NCBI GenBank assembly: GCA_026018925.1
Contig: JAKSZU010000006.1
Location: forward strand, 129,347,592-129,411,591
Reading direction: 5' to 3'
Source: Tupaia tana
Lineage: Eukaryota > Chordata > Mammalia > Scandentia > Tupaiidae
DNA: 64,000 bases
The notes under the pieces were generated by a model. The model was not told where the DNA came from, did not search any database, and was given only the letters and a program-made list of their open reading frames with translations. A program made the position numbers and the translations under genes. Numbering within the stretch: the stretch's first letter is position 1; each line of letters begins with the position of its first letter. Of this stretch, positions 10,813-23,895 are shown piece after piece.

Positions 10813-11059
10813 ATGCAGGCATGAATAATTTGTACCAACGAGATGTGCAAATAGAAAATTTGGTATAACTAAATATTGTTATACAATTTAGTATACACTT
10901 TGAGGTAATTTCACAGCCAACATTTTAAAGGATGGTGAATTTATAGCATTTACTAAGGGTTTTCAAAAAAAATACATTTTTCTCTTGTTCTGTGGTTTTA
11001 AAGGAGGCAGACTCTAGAGAGTGGAAAATGTATTGGGGAGAAATAAATCCATCATGTTA

Positions 11060-11185
11060 ACTCTAACCACAAACTCCTTGAAGACAAATTAAATCTGATG
11101 TCTTTTTCTTTTTCCTTACCAATATACTTCAGTGCCAAGCACCTGATACTTAGTTCTGACCCAGTAATGATTTATTGTTATAAGT
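11060..11185 (+). mobile_element. L2 LINE 3' terminus
   Basis: AACTCCTTGAAGACAAAT followed by CTTCAGTGCCAAGCACCTGATACTTAG corresponds to the conserved L2 3' order, diverged. Confidence 0.55.
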
Positions 11186-11229
11186 AGTAGACCAAGAGTA
11201 AAAAGCAAATATGATTGTAATTGGAAGAC

Positions 11230-11459
11230 CTAAATTGTTTTTAAGTTTGTTTATTTTGTTTATTAGAGTGAGTGAAGGTGGAGGGAGGCTCTTCCAACAA
11301 GATCTCTCACACCATGTTTTACCCCAAGTCTGAACTGTCCCAGCTCACAGGGCACAGCTGTGTGTGTCCTGCATGCTCAGGGAATCCCAGGGACAATGCA
11401 CACTGGCCTTTGCCATGAGAGTCCAGTTGCATTACCAATGCACCACCCTCTGGCCCCTA
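11230..11459 (-). mobile_element. tS-4 SINE, antisense
   Basis: In sense the head is GGGGCCAGAGGGTGGTGCAT followed by GGTAATGCAACTGGACTC, similar to 44936 read backward. The tail ends in an AATAAACAAAAT-like run. Confidence 0.6.
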
Positions 11460-11464
11460 ACCCG

Positions 11465-11514
11465 TTTTGTAAATAATTATTTCCTTTAACTTTGTTCAGC
11501 TCCCAGTTTGATTG

Positions 11515-11578
<64 letters not shown>

Positions 11579-11630
11579 GCGAGAAATCAAGCCACCAGGT
11601 CCAAACGGACCATAGTCAGCCACTGCTAGT
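11465..11630 (-). mobile_element. tS-3 SINE remnant with expanded (GA)n
   Basis: AATTATTTCCTTTAACTTTG (tail, reversed), then GACAGAGA expanded into about 50 bp of pure AG at 11519-11573, then AAGCCACCAGGTCC and a partial head. The pyrimidine tract native to the SINE appears to have seeded the microsatellite. Confidence 0.7.
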
Positions 11631-11689
11631 TATGGTTGTCTTTCACTGCCCATAGCTCATTTCCACATCTATAGAATAGGAATCTTATA

Positions 11690-11692
<3 letters not shown>

Positions 11693-11724
<32 letters not shown>
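11693..11724. repeat. (TG)n microsatellite
   Basis: About 32 bp of pure TG. Confidence 0.9.
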
Positions 11725-11727
<3 letters not shown>

Positions 11728-11954
11728 GATAATGAAATAATATATAAGGAAAGCATTTAGAAAACTATATAAAATATTTCTCAAAATGTGTTTGTGTTCC
11801 ATGAATAATTATTCATCTCTCTTGAAACAAAAGAGAGATTATGATCAAATGCTTCTAGAAATATTTAAGTTCCTTTATTTTAAAGCTTTCCAAACTTTAG
11901 CATATCAATGTGTATTGAGACTGCCTTAGGATAATTATATTATGCAGAATATTA

Positions 11955-12168
11955 CATGTCTATTTTATCTTTTTTTTTTTTTCCAAAAACTTCTTTTTTG
12001 AAAGAATTATTTTATTTAACTTTATTTATTTTAATTTGACCAGAGAGGAAGAGAGAGAGTGAGAAAGCAAGCCGCCAGGTCCGAGACTCGAACTGTGGTT
12101 GGCCATGTGGGAGTTCCAGCACCCTTAACCACGATGCTACCTGTGGGTCCCCATGTCTATTTTATCTT
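11955..12168 (-). mobile_element. tS-3 SINE, antisense, 17-bp duplication
   Basis: The insert 11972-12151 reads T-run, TTTATTTAACTTTATTTATT, AAGCAAGCCGCCAGGTCCG, then a head ending GCTACCTGTGGGTCC. CATGTCTATTTTATCTT is duplicated exactly at 11955-11971 and 12152-12168. Confidence 0.92.
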
Positions 12169-12243
12169 ATTACCATGTCTGTATAACAGATCTAACAGGG
12201 AAACAAGCATGAGACCAGTGTGACTGCATTATCATTAGTAGTA

Positions 12244-12297
12244 CAAAAAAAAAAAAAAAAAAAAAAAAAACGCACACACACACACACACACACACAC
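12244..12297. repeat. A-run followed by (CA)n
   Basis: About 26 A bases, then CG and about 13 CA units. No SINE body is attached. Confidence 0.85.
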
Positions 12298-12299
12298 TC

Positions 12300-13445
12300 A
12301 TACAAATTAGGAATAGAAGTTATAAAACTTCTTGTTATCAAGATACGCAAGATGTTTTAGGGAAACTAATGGAAGCTTTGTACAATTAGTGACATGTAGG
12401 TTTAGGGTAATGATTGTCATTGTGATAACGGGACAGAAACAGAATTTTGGAAACATTCTAAACCAGAGTGTGAGAACATTTTCCTCATTATCAGAAATAG
12501 ATACAGAACTTGTATTATGGAGGCTGGAATTTCAAAGTCTAGAATATCTGAATTTCTATCTGAAGCTGTTATTCTTCAGAGTTTATGAAATATATACTGG
12601 CTGCTAGGTTGGAATGCTAAGAGTTAGAATCAGGGATTTAGTATCTGTGAAGTGGATGGAATTAAGCTAGTTATCACCAACTCTGAAAGCAAAGTATCTG
12701 TTAATTTCAGTCATTCAGTGCTATATTTTTAGGCTTTCGGTGCTTTCTACAAGGGATCAGTTCTAATGAATCCGTTTTACTATTTTGTCTGGAGATTTAA
12801 GATGAAGTGTGTAAGAGAAAGCTAATTATTCTGAAAACAATATGAAAGAGATTTAGATCCTAGGAACGAATTAGGAGGTCGGAAAGGCTGAGACCAGTAA
12901 GCTGAAAACATTTTCTTTGCTTCACCTCAAGAGGAAAGGGAAGGCAAGAGTGACAGCTGCCTCCCCCCCACCACTACCACCAAGGCTTTGTGAATCTCTC
13001 AGAAATGTTTTCTAATGATTATCTTCATGACTCTATTCTATATAATGTAACAGGCATCTCTGTTCCCCATGAAATCTTCAATACAAATCAGCATCACTTG
13101 TAAAGCCTTGTAGAGTGGTGTTGACTTGGGGAAGTGGGGAAATGTGATAAAGTAGCTATAGTAAAGGCAGGCTGTTATAAACTATGACCTCTAGATGTAG
13201 CTGGTTTACCCAAAGGAGTCTGATATGGTCTACAAGTTTGTAAATTAAATGATAAAGGTAGCTCCTTTTCAGTATCACCTCTCTTTCTAGACCTTAAAAC
13301 CCACTGTAGAATCCTGGAGGGTCTGAATAACAAAGTATGGAATCCTCAAGGATTTGTTTAGCCCCTGTGACTTAACCTCAGACCAATAGTGAAAAGCATT
13401 CTTGGCATTCTTACACTGTCCATAACAAGAGGCAAAGGGGGGATC
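12300..13445. other. Unassigned unique sequence
   Basis: A 91-codon frame at 12332-12607 has no recognisable domain, splice context or family resemblance, and I do not call it a gene. The short poly-C and CCACCA patch at 12962-12980 is simple sequence. Confidence 0.5.
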
Positions 13446-13447
13446 AA

Positions 13448-13692
13448 ATGGTGGCACAATAGTCAACCATAACACTCCACAAGGCAATCCCTCATAAGAA
13501 GGTTCCTGGTTGATGTCCATGAGCTCTCTGAACACCCTGGAGAGTGCCCATGATCCAAGGCTGGCTGAGACTGGGGGTGGATCGTGGCATCAAGACCCTT
13601 CTGGGTGTATGTATTTCTGTGAGGTCACTCTCCCCCATACCCCTTCTCTCTAATTCATGGAAGAAATAAATAAATAAAACTTTAAAAGAAAA
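13448..13692 (+). mobile_element. tS-4 SINE, diverged
   Basis: GGCTGAGACTGGGGGTGGATCG also occurs, in variant form, at 25667 and 55990. The tail GAAATAAATAAATAAAACTTTAAAAG is typical of the family. Confidence 0.6.
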
Positions 13693-13717
13693 GGCAAAGA
13701 AATGAACATCATAGAGT

Positions 13718-14042
13718 AAGGACAGTTCTTTTTTTTAAAAAAATAGTTTTGAATAGGGTCAAAGTTTTCATTTATTTTTACCACTTTCTTTTTTTTTTGC
13801 TATAGGTTGCATGTGTGCTTGCCAGAAAGTCAGAGACAGAAAGTGAGAAATCACCCCCCAGGGGGTATGGCCACGCCACAATCCCTTCTCCTCCATTCTC
13901 CTCTTGGGATTTTGGGCAAGCACGCACACATGCCTGGCATGAGTTTAAGCCACCGGGTCCAGGACTCAAACCATGGTCGGCTACATGGGAGTTCAGTGAC
14001 ATAGCCATTATGCTATCTTCTGGTCCCAAGAACAGTTCTTTT
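13718..14042 (-). mobile_element. tS-1 SINE with probable 3' transduction
   Basis: The SINE body occupies 13798-14027 (minus strand). In sense, its short A-run at 13789-13798 is followed by about 55 bp of non-SINE sequence (13740-13788) and then a second A-run (13733-13740). The 15-bp duplication AAG(G/A)ACAGTTCTTTT lies outside this extra sequence (13718-13732 and 14028-14042). The right copy begins exactly at the SINE 5' end. The extra segment therefore arrived together with the SINE. Confidence 0.75.
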
Positions 14043-14276
14043 AACGGACTAAACAAAGGCTGAGCTAGGCTAAAGTCTTTGTCCCAGATATTCCCAGTCC
14101 TGGAGACTGCTCTTGAGTAGAGCATGCAGACGGGGAGAATGGGCAGTCCCAACACATCTTCTCATATGAATTCTGGAGCAAGAAAACATAAGTAATAAGG
14201 AAATTAAAGAAAGAATAGACCAGGGAAGGAATCCAAAACAGCATATCTAGGTTGAGGAAAAAAATCTTTTTCTTTC

Positions 14277-14412
14277 AAGGTTTTTGCTATAGGGTACATA
14301 TGCTTGCTGGAGAGAGACAGTGAGAGAGAAAGTGAGAAATCATCCCGTGGGGGTGGGGGGGAGGGGGTGACCACACCACAATCCCTTCTCTGTTCTCCTC
14401 CTGGCATTTTGG

Positions 14413-14445
<33 letters not shown>

Positions 14446-14546
14446 CTCCCAGTGTGATTTTCAAGCCACCAGATCCGGAACCTGAACCATGTTTGGCCAT
14501 GTGGAGAATCCAGCACCTTACCCACAATGCCACCTGCTGGTTCCAA
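14277..14546 (-). mobile_element. SINE intermediate between tS-1 and tS-2, with internal (CA)n
   Basis: GGTTTTTGCTATAGGGTACA, GAAATCATCCC and a head ending CCACCTGCTGGTTCC. A pure (CA) run of about 30 bp at 14413-14443 sits where other copies have alternating CACGCACGCACA. Confidence 0.85.
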
Positions 14547-14648
14547 GGGAGATCTTTTAATTTGCTTATCAAATTGAAAGCTATATTCCATCATGCCTAA
14601 TATGAAGTTAAAAGACAATCCCTGCCTTTAAGCAGTTGATTACTCTAA

Positions 14649-14671
14649 AAAAAAAAAAAAAAAAAAAAAAC
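14649..14671. repeat. A-run
   Basis: About 23 A bases, with no SINE body recognised beside it. Confidence 0.7.
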
Positions 14672-14944
14672 ATGTATGAAGGGACAGTAGGTGCACTATG
14701 ACTCATGTGAGGGTCAGTGTGGACTATGATGTGTATTCTGTGAATTCTTATTGTATTGAATAGAATTAAGTAAGAATTTAGAGAAAGAAGAGTCCTTGGT
14801 GCATTATTTCTCTAGAGAATATCCTTTGTAATTTTTAATTAATGGAACTAAAGAGGAAGTTCTGGGACAATTTCAAACTAAAGGAGTAAATAGAAAATGT
14901 ATATCTGTGATTACAAAACCCAACTGCTTTTTAAATTTTAGCTT

Positions 14945-15350
14945 AGGAACACTTAGTGGCTCCTCCAGTGCACCATGCCTGCTCCTGCCTCAGGTTCTTT
15001 GCATCTTGTGTGTCCCCTTCTGGCAGGCTTTTCCCTCAGATACGTTGTGTCTGACTCTCGCTTTATACAGGTCCCTGATAAATGTCAATTTTTAAGAAAG
15101 GACTTCTCTAATCTTATATAAACTTGGCTCTGTTCCCAGCTCCTGTCTGCCATTACCCACTTATTCTCCATCCTCTCACTCTGCTTGGAGCTCAGCATCT
15201 TTCTCCTCACCTGGTATCTCCGGTGATTTTATGTTTATCTTCTTTCGTTGCTAGAATGTATGATCTAGGAGAGCATATATGTTGTGTCAGTGTGCCGAGG
15301 ACCGTTGACTTGCACCTTGTAGGCATACACTAAGTATTTCATTAATGAAT
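14945..15350 (+). mobile_element. L2 LINE 3' region, about 400 bp
   Basis: In order: GCTCCTGCCTCAGGTTCTTT, CCCCTTCTGGCAGGC, CTTTTCCCTCAGATA, ACAGGTCCCTGATAAATGTC, GGACTTCTCTAATC, GCTAGAATGTATGATCTAGG and a CACTAAGTATTTCATTAATGAAT end. This follows the L2 consensus order closely. Small frames on it are not genes. Confidence 0.8.
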
Positions 15351-16380
15351 AATGATGAGATCACAGTGGATTGTGTGGTAACTCTTGCATCCTTATATGT
15401 ACAGTATCTTACATGTATGCAAAAATATACTTCTTCAACTTTCAACAAGTGAAAAAGAAGGGCTTCCTTGAGAGTAAAACAAAGATAACAGGCGTGACTG
15501 TCACTCTCCATTATCACTTTTTTTACATCTGAAATCTCTCGTCTCTTTAAAGTACATGCAAAGAATACTTTCTTATTTTTCATCTAGTCGTGGTTCTCCT
15601 GAAGCTTTCATCTCTATAATAATGGCCATGGGTGATTTTATATTCCCACGGGGTTCCTAAAACGGCATTACTTTTTATATAAACAAACCAACAATGGGAT
15701 AAACTAGCACAGGGAAAATGTATAAACATTAAAGGAAAATACTTTTCCTACAGAAATATACTTTCAGCTATCTTCATTTCTCATGCTAGTATTAAAAATA
15801 CCTCTGCTTGGGTAGAACCTTTCTGTTTCCATGCCTCCTTCTTTTCTTCTCCTGTGAACTTTTTAAATTCTGCATTTGGCATCAGTTTTGTTTTCTTTGG
15901 AGCAAAGTGCTGTGTAACATACTGTTAGCTGGAGGCTGCGATGTAGAAATTTATTATTAAAAATAAAAGAGAAAGAGAGAGAAGAATTTATTCCATAGGT
16001 TGAAATTAACTCAGTGTCAAAGAAGTGAGGATTTTCAAAATGCTTTACAGAACAGTTTGTATATGTTTTCAAGGAAGTCTGCCTTGTTTGGTAGGAATAA
16101 TTTTAAGGTCCTCATTTATATTTGTTAAAGGGAGCGGAGGGAGGGAAGATATTAAGAGTTTCTTTATCAGACGAAAAGATTTTAGTTGCCATGTGTAAGC
16201 ATAAAGTTAGCGGCATATATATCCTCAGACTTTCTGATAAGTTACTTATTAAAATGTCATTACTTAGAGGGGTAATCATAGTTAAACAGCCAAGAGGGTA
16301 TTTTTTTATAGATGGTGAAACAAAAACATATTTTTTTTCTTCCTGAATTAAATAGCCATGGACTCTTGTCAATTAGAATT
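15351..16380. other. Unassigned unique sequence
   Basis: Nothing recognised. Frames of 69-98 codons on either strand overlap each other and show no domain. Confidence 0.5.
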
Positions 16381-16382
16381 TT

Positions 16383-16650
16383 TTTTTTTCTTTATAAATT
16401 TTTGCAAGAGGACATGTGTGCTTGCCAGAGAGAGACAGAGAGAGGGAAAGTGAGAAAGAATCCCTTAGGGGAATGGTCATCCTACACTCTGGAGATGGGG
16501 GAGAACCCCCATCTCCCTCACTCTGGGATTTGGGGCCTGCACATATGCGGTCCAGTGTGCTTTTCAGGTCACTGGACCCAGCACTCCAGCTGTGCAACTG
16601 GTAATGTGGAATCCAGCCACCCTAACCACCACACTGGCCTGGCCCATCAG
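16383..16650 (-). mobile_element. tS-2 SINE, antisense
   Basis: T-run, GGACATGTGTGCTTGCCAGA, GATTTGGGGCCTGCACATATG, and a head with TAACCACCACACTGGCCTGG. Confidence 0.8.
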
Positions 16651-17061
16651 CTAAAATATTTGTGAATGTCCAATATTTTTATTCATTTTTCAGTCTCAAA
16701 ATATCTCTCTATCTTGTTTATATTTCCAGCAACTTTATACTAATTGATCTTAAAACCATAAACAGTATGTCTCCATAAATAATGTTATATCCAGTTAATC
16801 AATTTTCTAACTCTTTTCTCAGAATTGATTAGGTATCATGACTTTAAAGTTTAGGTCAGATGAATTAGATTGCAGAAAGAAAAAGTTCCACAAATTCTAC
16901 TTCTGTTCCCATTGTCCCCATGACTTAATATTATTATTTCCCAATCCCATGATGATGTCAAATGACTTCTTTGTTTATCTACAATTTAATACTAATCCTA
17001 AGTATCCTATTGAAAGGGATTTTTGAATCTCCTATTGATACATACCAACATTCATTTGCAC

Positions 17062-17361
17062 TTAATTCTCAAATTTCTTTTTTTTTTTTTGAGAGATTTT
17101 CGCTATAGGGCACGTGCACTTGCCAGACAGACAGAGAGAGACATAGAGACAGAAAGCGAGAAATCACCCCCCAGGGGAGATGGTCACGCCGCAATCTCTT
17201 CTCCTCCATTCTCCTCTCGGGATCTTGGGCACGCACGCACACGCGCCCGGCATGAGTTTTAAGCCACCAGGTCCGGGACGCGAACCACGGTCGACTACGT
17301 GGGAGTCCAGCGACACAGCCATTACGCTAACTGCTGGTTCACATTAATTCTCAAATTTCTT
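17062..17361 (-). mobile_element. tS-1 SINE, young, 18-bp duplication
   Basis: GAGAGATTTTCGCTATAGGG through AACTGCTGGTTCACA, CpG-rich. TTAATTCTCAAATTTCTT is duplicated exactly at 17062-17079 and 17344-17361. Confidence 0.95.
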
Positions 17362-17794
17362 GACGTCGTTGTGCCTGCTGCTTTCCTTACTGGTTACCGC
17401 AACTGACCACTATTTTTCATTTGCCATGATCACTGGTCAAGAGAGTGGACACAGGGACGTGAGAATGTAGTTCCTGAAACAATTGGCCTTGTGGTTGTGC
17501 TTTCACAGGAATACTTACCAGTGGTCACATGCTTTATTTTAGAAGAAACAGTCTGTTATATTAAGTGATAAAGTCAATTCATCAGACTGTGGATGATTTT
17601 ATTTTTTTTTTAAAAAAAGCATACTCATATTTTGCTTACTTTAGTTTTTGGTCCATGATCTGAGGACAGTGTTCTTACGACAATAAAGTGAAATATTTTG
17701 TGTAACTATAATGAAAAAATATGCTCTCATGCTAATGTGAATTGTATTGTTGTTTTTTTTTTTAAAGAGAGAGGTTTTCTGTTTTTGTTTTTGT

Positions 17795-17860
17795 TTTTTT
17801 ACTATAGAGCACGTGTGCTTACCAGAGAGACAGAGAGACAGAAAATGAATTGTCTTCTTA
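17795..17860 (-). mobile_element. tS-1 3' fragment
   Basis: ACTATAGAGCACGTGTGCTT plus ACCAGAGAGACAGAGAGACAG, then the similarity stops. The fragment is preceded by mixed T and GTTTTT runs. Confidence 0.65.
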
Positions 17861-17899
17861 CTCCCTCCTTTGCTCTCCACCCAAGCCCCCATTTGGTCC

Positions 17900-20059
17900 C
17901 CTGTATCCTACAATAATGGAAGGGAGTGTAGCCTTGACTCCGTAACCTGCCCTCACAACCACCACCTCTTTATAGAATACTGTAATAAACTCCATGCATT
18001 CAATAATGACATAACAAATGCTATATTTTGACTCATATTATTTTAATTAAAAATGCAATTTTAATGGCCAAGTCTTTGATTTCCTCAAGTCTTAAGGGGG
18101 ATAATATATTGTTAATTTCCTTTGACACTCTTATTGACTAGAGAATATTCTAGTACTTCACTGAGCACATGCAGAATTAATTCCTGTGTTGTTGTATCTC
18201 ATATAGCATGTAGATTTCTATGACTTTTTTTTTTTAACTTTTGAAAAAAAAGTAGTAATGGCATATATTTTAAAATACTACTACATTCTTGGTCAACTTA
18301 TATCTTTTGAATATGATAATATATAGTATAAATATATAAGAATAGAATTCCATAGATTTTTTTTTTTTTACTCCAAATCTCTTTCATTAGGAAATAACTC
18401 TCTGGTATATAGCACCTTTGCCAAAGTTTACTATTTTCTGCTTTAAAAGAAAAAGGCTGAATCATTGGAGGCTTAGTTTATAAACTCTGATTTCTAAATT
18501 ATTAAATTGACCTCTTCTGTAGTAAGTGATGATCCAGTTGATTCTACATCTTGAATGTATTTTTTGACTAAAAATCTACCATCTCCAAGGTAGCTAAGGG
18601 CAGAGGGCAGGAAGTTCCATGCTTTTTGTATTACAGTTCTGGTCCCAGAAAAATATTACCTTTTTGACTTACTGACATTGTCAAATATTCTCTTTTATTA
18701 ATATAGGATGGATTATATTTATAATTTGTGCTAGTGAGATTTATTTATCTTTTTATTGTGATATGTATGCATAGTAGAATTTATCAGTTATCCTGATTCT
18801 GTTAAACTCATAATAGGGAAGATAATAGTTATAACAGACCGCCTTTTACAAGTATTTTCTTCAGAGGATTTAATAAATCATTTCACTAGCAGCCTATTCC
18901 TTAAGTTTATTATCTCTTTAAAGTTGCTGAAAAGAACATTCGGTCTTCCTGTTATTAATGTATTCATTCTCAAGGCCTCAAGAAGGCAGATGATTGAAAT
19001 GTATCAGGAATTTTTCTTGATAGTTCTAGTGAACAAATAATTAAGTGTTCTTAATATATGTGTTTCCAAATTATACTATTTGTTTCATTAGTTGATGAGC
19101 GTTTGCAAGCTTTATTATAATCAACTTAAATTAGTATTTATGAATATTTACTAACAGATATAATGCCAATACATCCAGAAATGAAAAAAATATTGAAACA
19201 TTAAAGAAATATCAATTATGTAAGCATGCAGTTTTACATAATGATTATCTGGGCTAATTTACCCCAAATCGTATGCTAGCCAAACTATAATTAAGTCATT
19301 GCAATAATTTAAAACCTTACAGTGATTAACTATGTCTTGTTAAAAATGAGTAGCTTAAAATTACTTTCTTAAGGTTTTTAACTTATACTTTCAACATTTC
19401 TCATGAATTTCCTATAAGGACATTGGAAGTCAAACTTAATTGCTTTGTTGTTTTCCATACTATAATTTAATAGATAGTTGCCTTTTTGTTGGACAATGAA
19501 GTGATTAACACATTTTAATTATTGCATTTTTACATTGTGATTTACTGATTCAAAGGGTATGTAAATTTTAAGGCTATCAGACATATTAATTTATATGTAA
19601 ATTATATTTATATGTAAATTATATTATATTTATATATGTAAATATATGTGTATGTGTGTATATATATATTTGCTATATACTCCTAGCAATAGATATGCTT
19701 ACTTTTCTTACTAATTCTACCAAATATTCACATTATTAATTTGCTAATAAGCAGCAATGTAGTATCTTATTATTTATACTGAATTTCTTTCACTTCCAGT
19801 AAAGTTAAATTTTTCTATAAATATGTTGACTTTTGATATTCATCTGAAAATTGTTCTTATTCTAAAAGTTGTTCTTATTCTTCCATTAATTTTCTACTAT
19901 GGTTGGTTTTATTCATTTTCAAATTTGTCAGAGCTCTTAATGTACTGAAAACATCCTGTACCTATCATTTACAGCAGATATTTTACCAATTTGACATTTG
20001 TACAGATATTCTCAAATTTTGTTATAGATCAATTGATCCTCTTTTGTGATTTTTAAGAC
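17900..20059. other. Long AT-rich unique stretch
   Basis: About 2.1 kb with no SINE and no supportable exon. 19575-19675 is an AT/TATATG-rich simple-like tract with several ATTTATATGTAAATTATA-type repeats. Confidence 0.5.
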
Positions 20060-20334
20060 ATCTTTTATAGGGATCAGCAGTTAGTGAGTGGCTATGTTGC
20101 TGGAGTCCCATGTAATCGACCGCAGTTCGTGTCCCGGACCCAGTGGCTTAAAACTCATGCCTGGTGCATGTGCATGCATGCCCAAGATCCTGAGAAGAGA
20201 ATGGAGGAGAAGGGATTGTGGAGTGGCCATCCCCCCTGGGGGTGTTTCTCGCTTTCTGTCTCTCTGTCTCTGTCTGTCTAGCGAGCGCACGTGCCCTATA
20301 GCAAAAACCTCTCAAAAAAAAAAAATCTTTTATA
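20060..20334 (+). mobile_element. tS-1 SINE with 10-bp duplication
   Basis: GGGATCAGCAGTTAGTG at 20070 to a short A12 tail. ATCTTTTATA lies on both sides (20060-20069 and 20325-20334). Confidence 0.9.
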
Positions 20335-20433
20335 AAAAAGGTTCAGATTTTATTAATTTTTTTTTTTCTAAAATATGTTAAATGTTTACCTGGGCTTCAT
20401 TCCAGTTTAATGTTTTTAGTTTTCAAGTCTTTG

Positions 20434-20672
20434 GGCCAGCACCATAGATTAAGCACTGTGCACTGGGAGCCAGATCCCACATGGCAGACCATGGTTTATA
20501 TCCTCACCCCCATGGTTTGAAAAACACACGTGCAATGCCCAAAATCCTAAGAGGAAGGAGAAATAGAATGATCACTCCTCAGTTGAGGCAGAAAGTGAGT
20601 GCTTTTCTCTCTTCCTCTCTCTCTGGTGAGTGCCTATACCTTCTGGCAATTTAAAATAAAATAAATTATTTG
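20434..20672 (+). mobile_element. tS-2 SINE, diverged
   Basis: GGGCCAGCACCATAGATTAAG, GCCAGATCCCACATGGCAG, CTCTGGTGAGTGCC and an A-rich tail. Confidence 0.75.
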
Positions 20673-20943
20673 AAATCTAAAATCAATATTTAAGGTAAAG
20701 CTCTAGTTTTTTCCCCAAAATGTCAATTTTCGTTTTCAATTTATGGAATAATTTATAAAATAGTCATTAATGTTTGAAATTTTCTTTTTCATATTTTGTT
20801 GCTTCTTACACTTGTATTTATTTCTAGCTGTCCGCTATATGTCATTCACTTTTAATTTATAATTTGATTATCAAACAATTATGTCATAATTTAAGTTTTA
20901 TAATATATTATAACAACTATATATAATATATTGTGACATTTTC

Positions 20944-21000
20944 TTCCATCCAAGTACTAATCAGGCCCAACCTTGCTTCACTTCCAAGATCAGATCCTCG
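20944..21000 (-). pseudogene. 5S rRNA-derived fragment
   Basis: TCCATCCAAGTACTAATCAGG, CCCAACCTTGCTTCACTTCC and AAGATCAGATC match the reverse complement of the middle and 3' part of 5S rRNA (GGATGGGAG, GTTAGTACTTGG, AAGCTAAGCAGGGTCGGGCC). Only about 57 of some 120 nt are recognisable and internal promoter elements are degraded, so it is not a functional gene. Confidence 0.8.
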
Positions 21001-21019
21001 TAACTTTTGCTAACTGATA

Positions 21020-21260
21020 TTTTTCTTGTATTGGTATATATTTAAGATACAGGTACACACGTGGTGTATTGATATACACAGTGAAGTAATTACTACATTC
21101 AGGTCCATTAACATAGTCATCATCTTATAGATTTTTTTTATAATAAGAATATCTAAAAATCTCCGGTCTTAGCAAGTTTATGATATACAATAGAACATGG
21201 TAACTGGAGTCCTCATACTCATAAGTGAGGTCACTAGATTTCTGTTTCTAACATAACATT
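21020..21260 (-). mobile_element. LINE-1 3'UTR, antisense, old
   Basis: GGTATATATTTAAGATACAGG, GTGGTGTATTGATATACACAG and GTCCATTAACATAGTCATCA resemble the antisense 3'UTR of old mammalian L1. It directly follows the 5S-like fragment. Confidence 0.55.
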
Positions 21261-21924
21261 AATACTTATATATAAAATGTATAGCCTTTTCTTTTTAAAA
21301 TAAAAAAAAATCCTATTAGCTTCTGATTGAAATTGAGTAAGGTTATTTGTGTAGAACTGATCACTTAGTAATTTCACAGAATTCATTCTTTTTAACCAAT
21401 TGCATTGTGTTATCAAGCAGTAAAGTTTTACCACTTTCTGTTTATGATTATCAAACATTGCGTAAACAATGTTCAGGGTGTTTCATTTTTCATTTTTGCT
21501 ACTGGGAACATCGCAGTTGTTTGTTATTAAATCTGCTAAGAAGCGATTGCTTTTGTATAGAAAATGAGCAAGGTATAGAAATACTTTCATGGGCTATCTT
21601 AGTGAGCGAATGTATTAGTTGTAAGCAGTTCTTCAGGTGGTACTCATGAATAGTAATTGTACTGGACAGATGAACAGTTTCATTTCTGTGATTTGATACC
21701 CAAATATTCTTCCTGTTCAATGTTATTTCCAGTAAATAAATATTCTGCTTTGTAAGTGAAGTAGCTCAGAGCTATTTCAACTATGGAAATAACTTGATAA
21801 TGTTTTATAGTCTGTGTTCTTATTTTTTTAATCTACATTTTGGGGACATTTTACATGAAAAAATTTACCCTTCTCATGTTCTTACAACACTATCAAAACA
21901 TAATTTAAAATTATTAAAATGTAT
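21261..21924. other. Unassigned unique sequence
   Basis: Two overlapping opposite-strand frames (21347-21649 and 21499-21720) show no domain or splice context. I call no gene. Confidence 0.45.
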
Positions 21925-21929
21925 TGACT

Positions 21930-22195
21930 GGACCTGGTCTATGGCCTGGTGGTTGATGCGGCTAGATCCTACAAAGCTGATCATGTGGTATGAGTCCCAG
22001 ACTGATGACTCAGGAAACATACTGTGATGCGTGTATGTATTCCGAAAGTCCTGAGAAGAGAAAGAAATGGAGGAGAAGGGGTTGTGGTATGGCCATTTCT
22101 CATGGAGGGTGCTTTCTCCCCTCCCTCTCTCTCTCTGTCTCTATCTGGCAAGTCCATATGCCTTCTAGAAAGAAAAGCAAAAGCAAACAAAAATG
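21930..22195 (+). mobile_element. tS-2 SINE
   Basis: TGGTCTATGGCCTGGTGGTTG, a CGGCTAGATCC variant of the family motif, GGAGGAGAAGGGGTTGTGG, CTCTCTCTGTCTC and an AAGCAAAAGCAAAC tail. Confidence 0.85.
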
Positions 22196-22200
22196 TATAC

Positions 22201-22243
22201 ATGTGTGTGTGTCTGTGTGTGTGTGTGTGTGTGTGTGTCTGTG
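22201..22243. repeat. (TG)n microsatellite
   Basis: TG repeat with CTG interruptions directly after the SINE tail. Confidence 0.85.
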
Positions 22244-22644
22244 TATTTTATATATGTGTATTATATATATTTAGAGGTGCTCTGTTTCTTATCATTAATG
22301 ACAGTAGAGTACTCTATTACTGAATCACTCAGTGTATTTTCCTAATAAACTGAAGACTAGGGACAAATAGCAAATAGAACTTTACTTGGTTAACATCTAT
22401 CTGGATGTTCTTGACAAAGAATAGTGAAATTGTATATTACCCTATTTTTTCACACAGTAATAATAATATATCCTCAAAACACCTAGAAGTTGAAATAGTA
22501 ACTGTCAAACCAGTTTATTATTTTAGGTATGTTAATTTATTTATGCTAGCTATTTAATACATTACTGTTAAACAAAGATTTCACCAGCCTATTTATTTTT
22601 TAAAGAAATAGCAAAAATATTTACCATGTAAAAGAATAACTTAA

Positions 22645-23895
<1,251 letters not shown>

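Noticed and set aside
13778-14155. 125-codon minus-strand frame and similar 60-125-codon frames at 3401, 20088, 34679, 53857, 60415 and 63192
   Set aside because: All are translations of the tS-1 or tS-2 consensus, with no start context, conserved domain or gene structure.
20944-21000. Functional 5S rRNA gene
   Set aside because: Less than half of the gene is recognisable and it is diverged.
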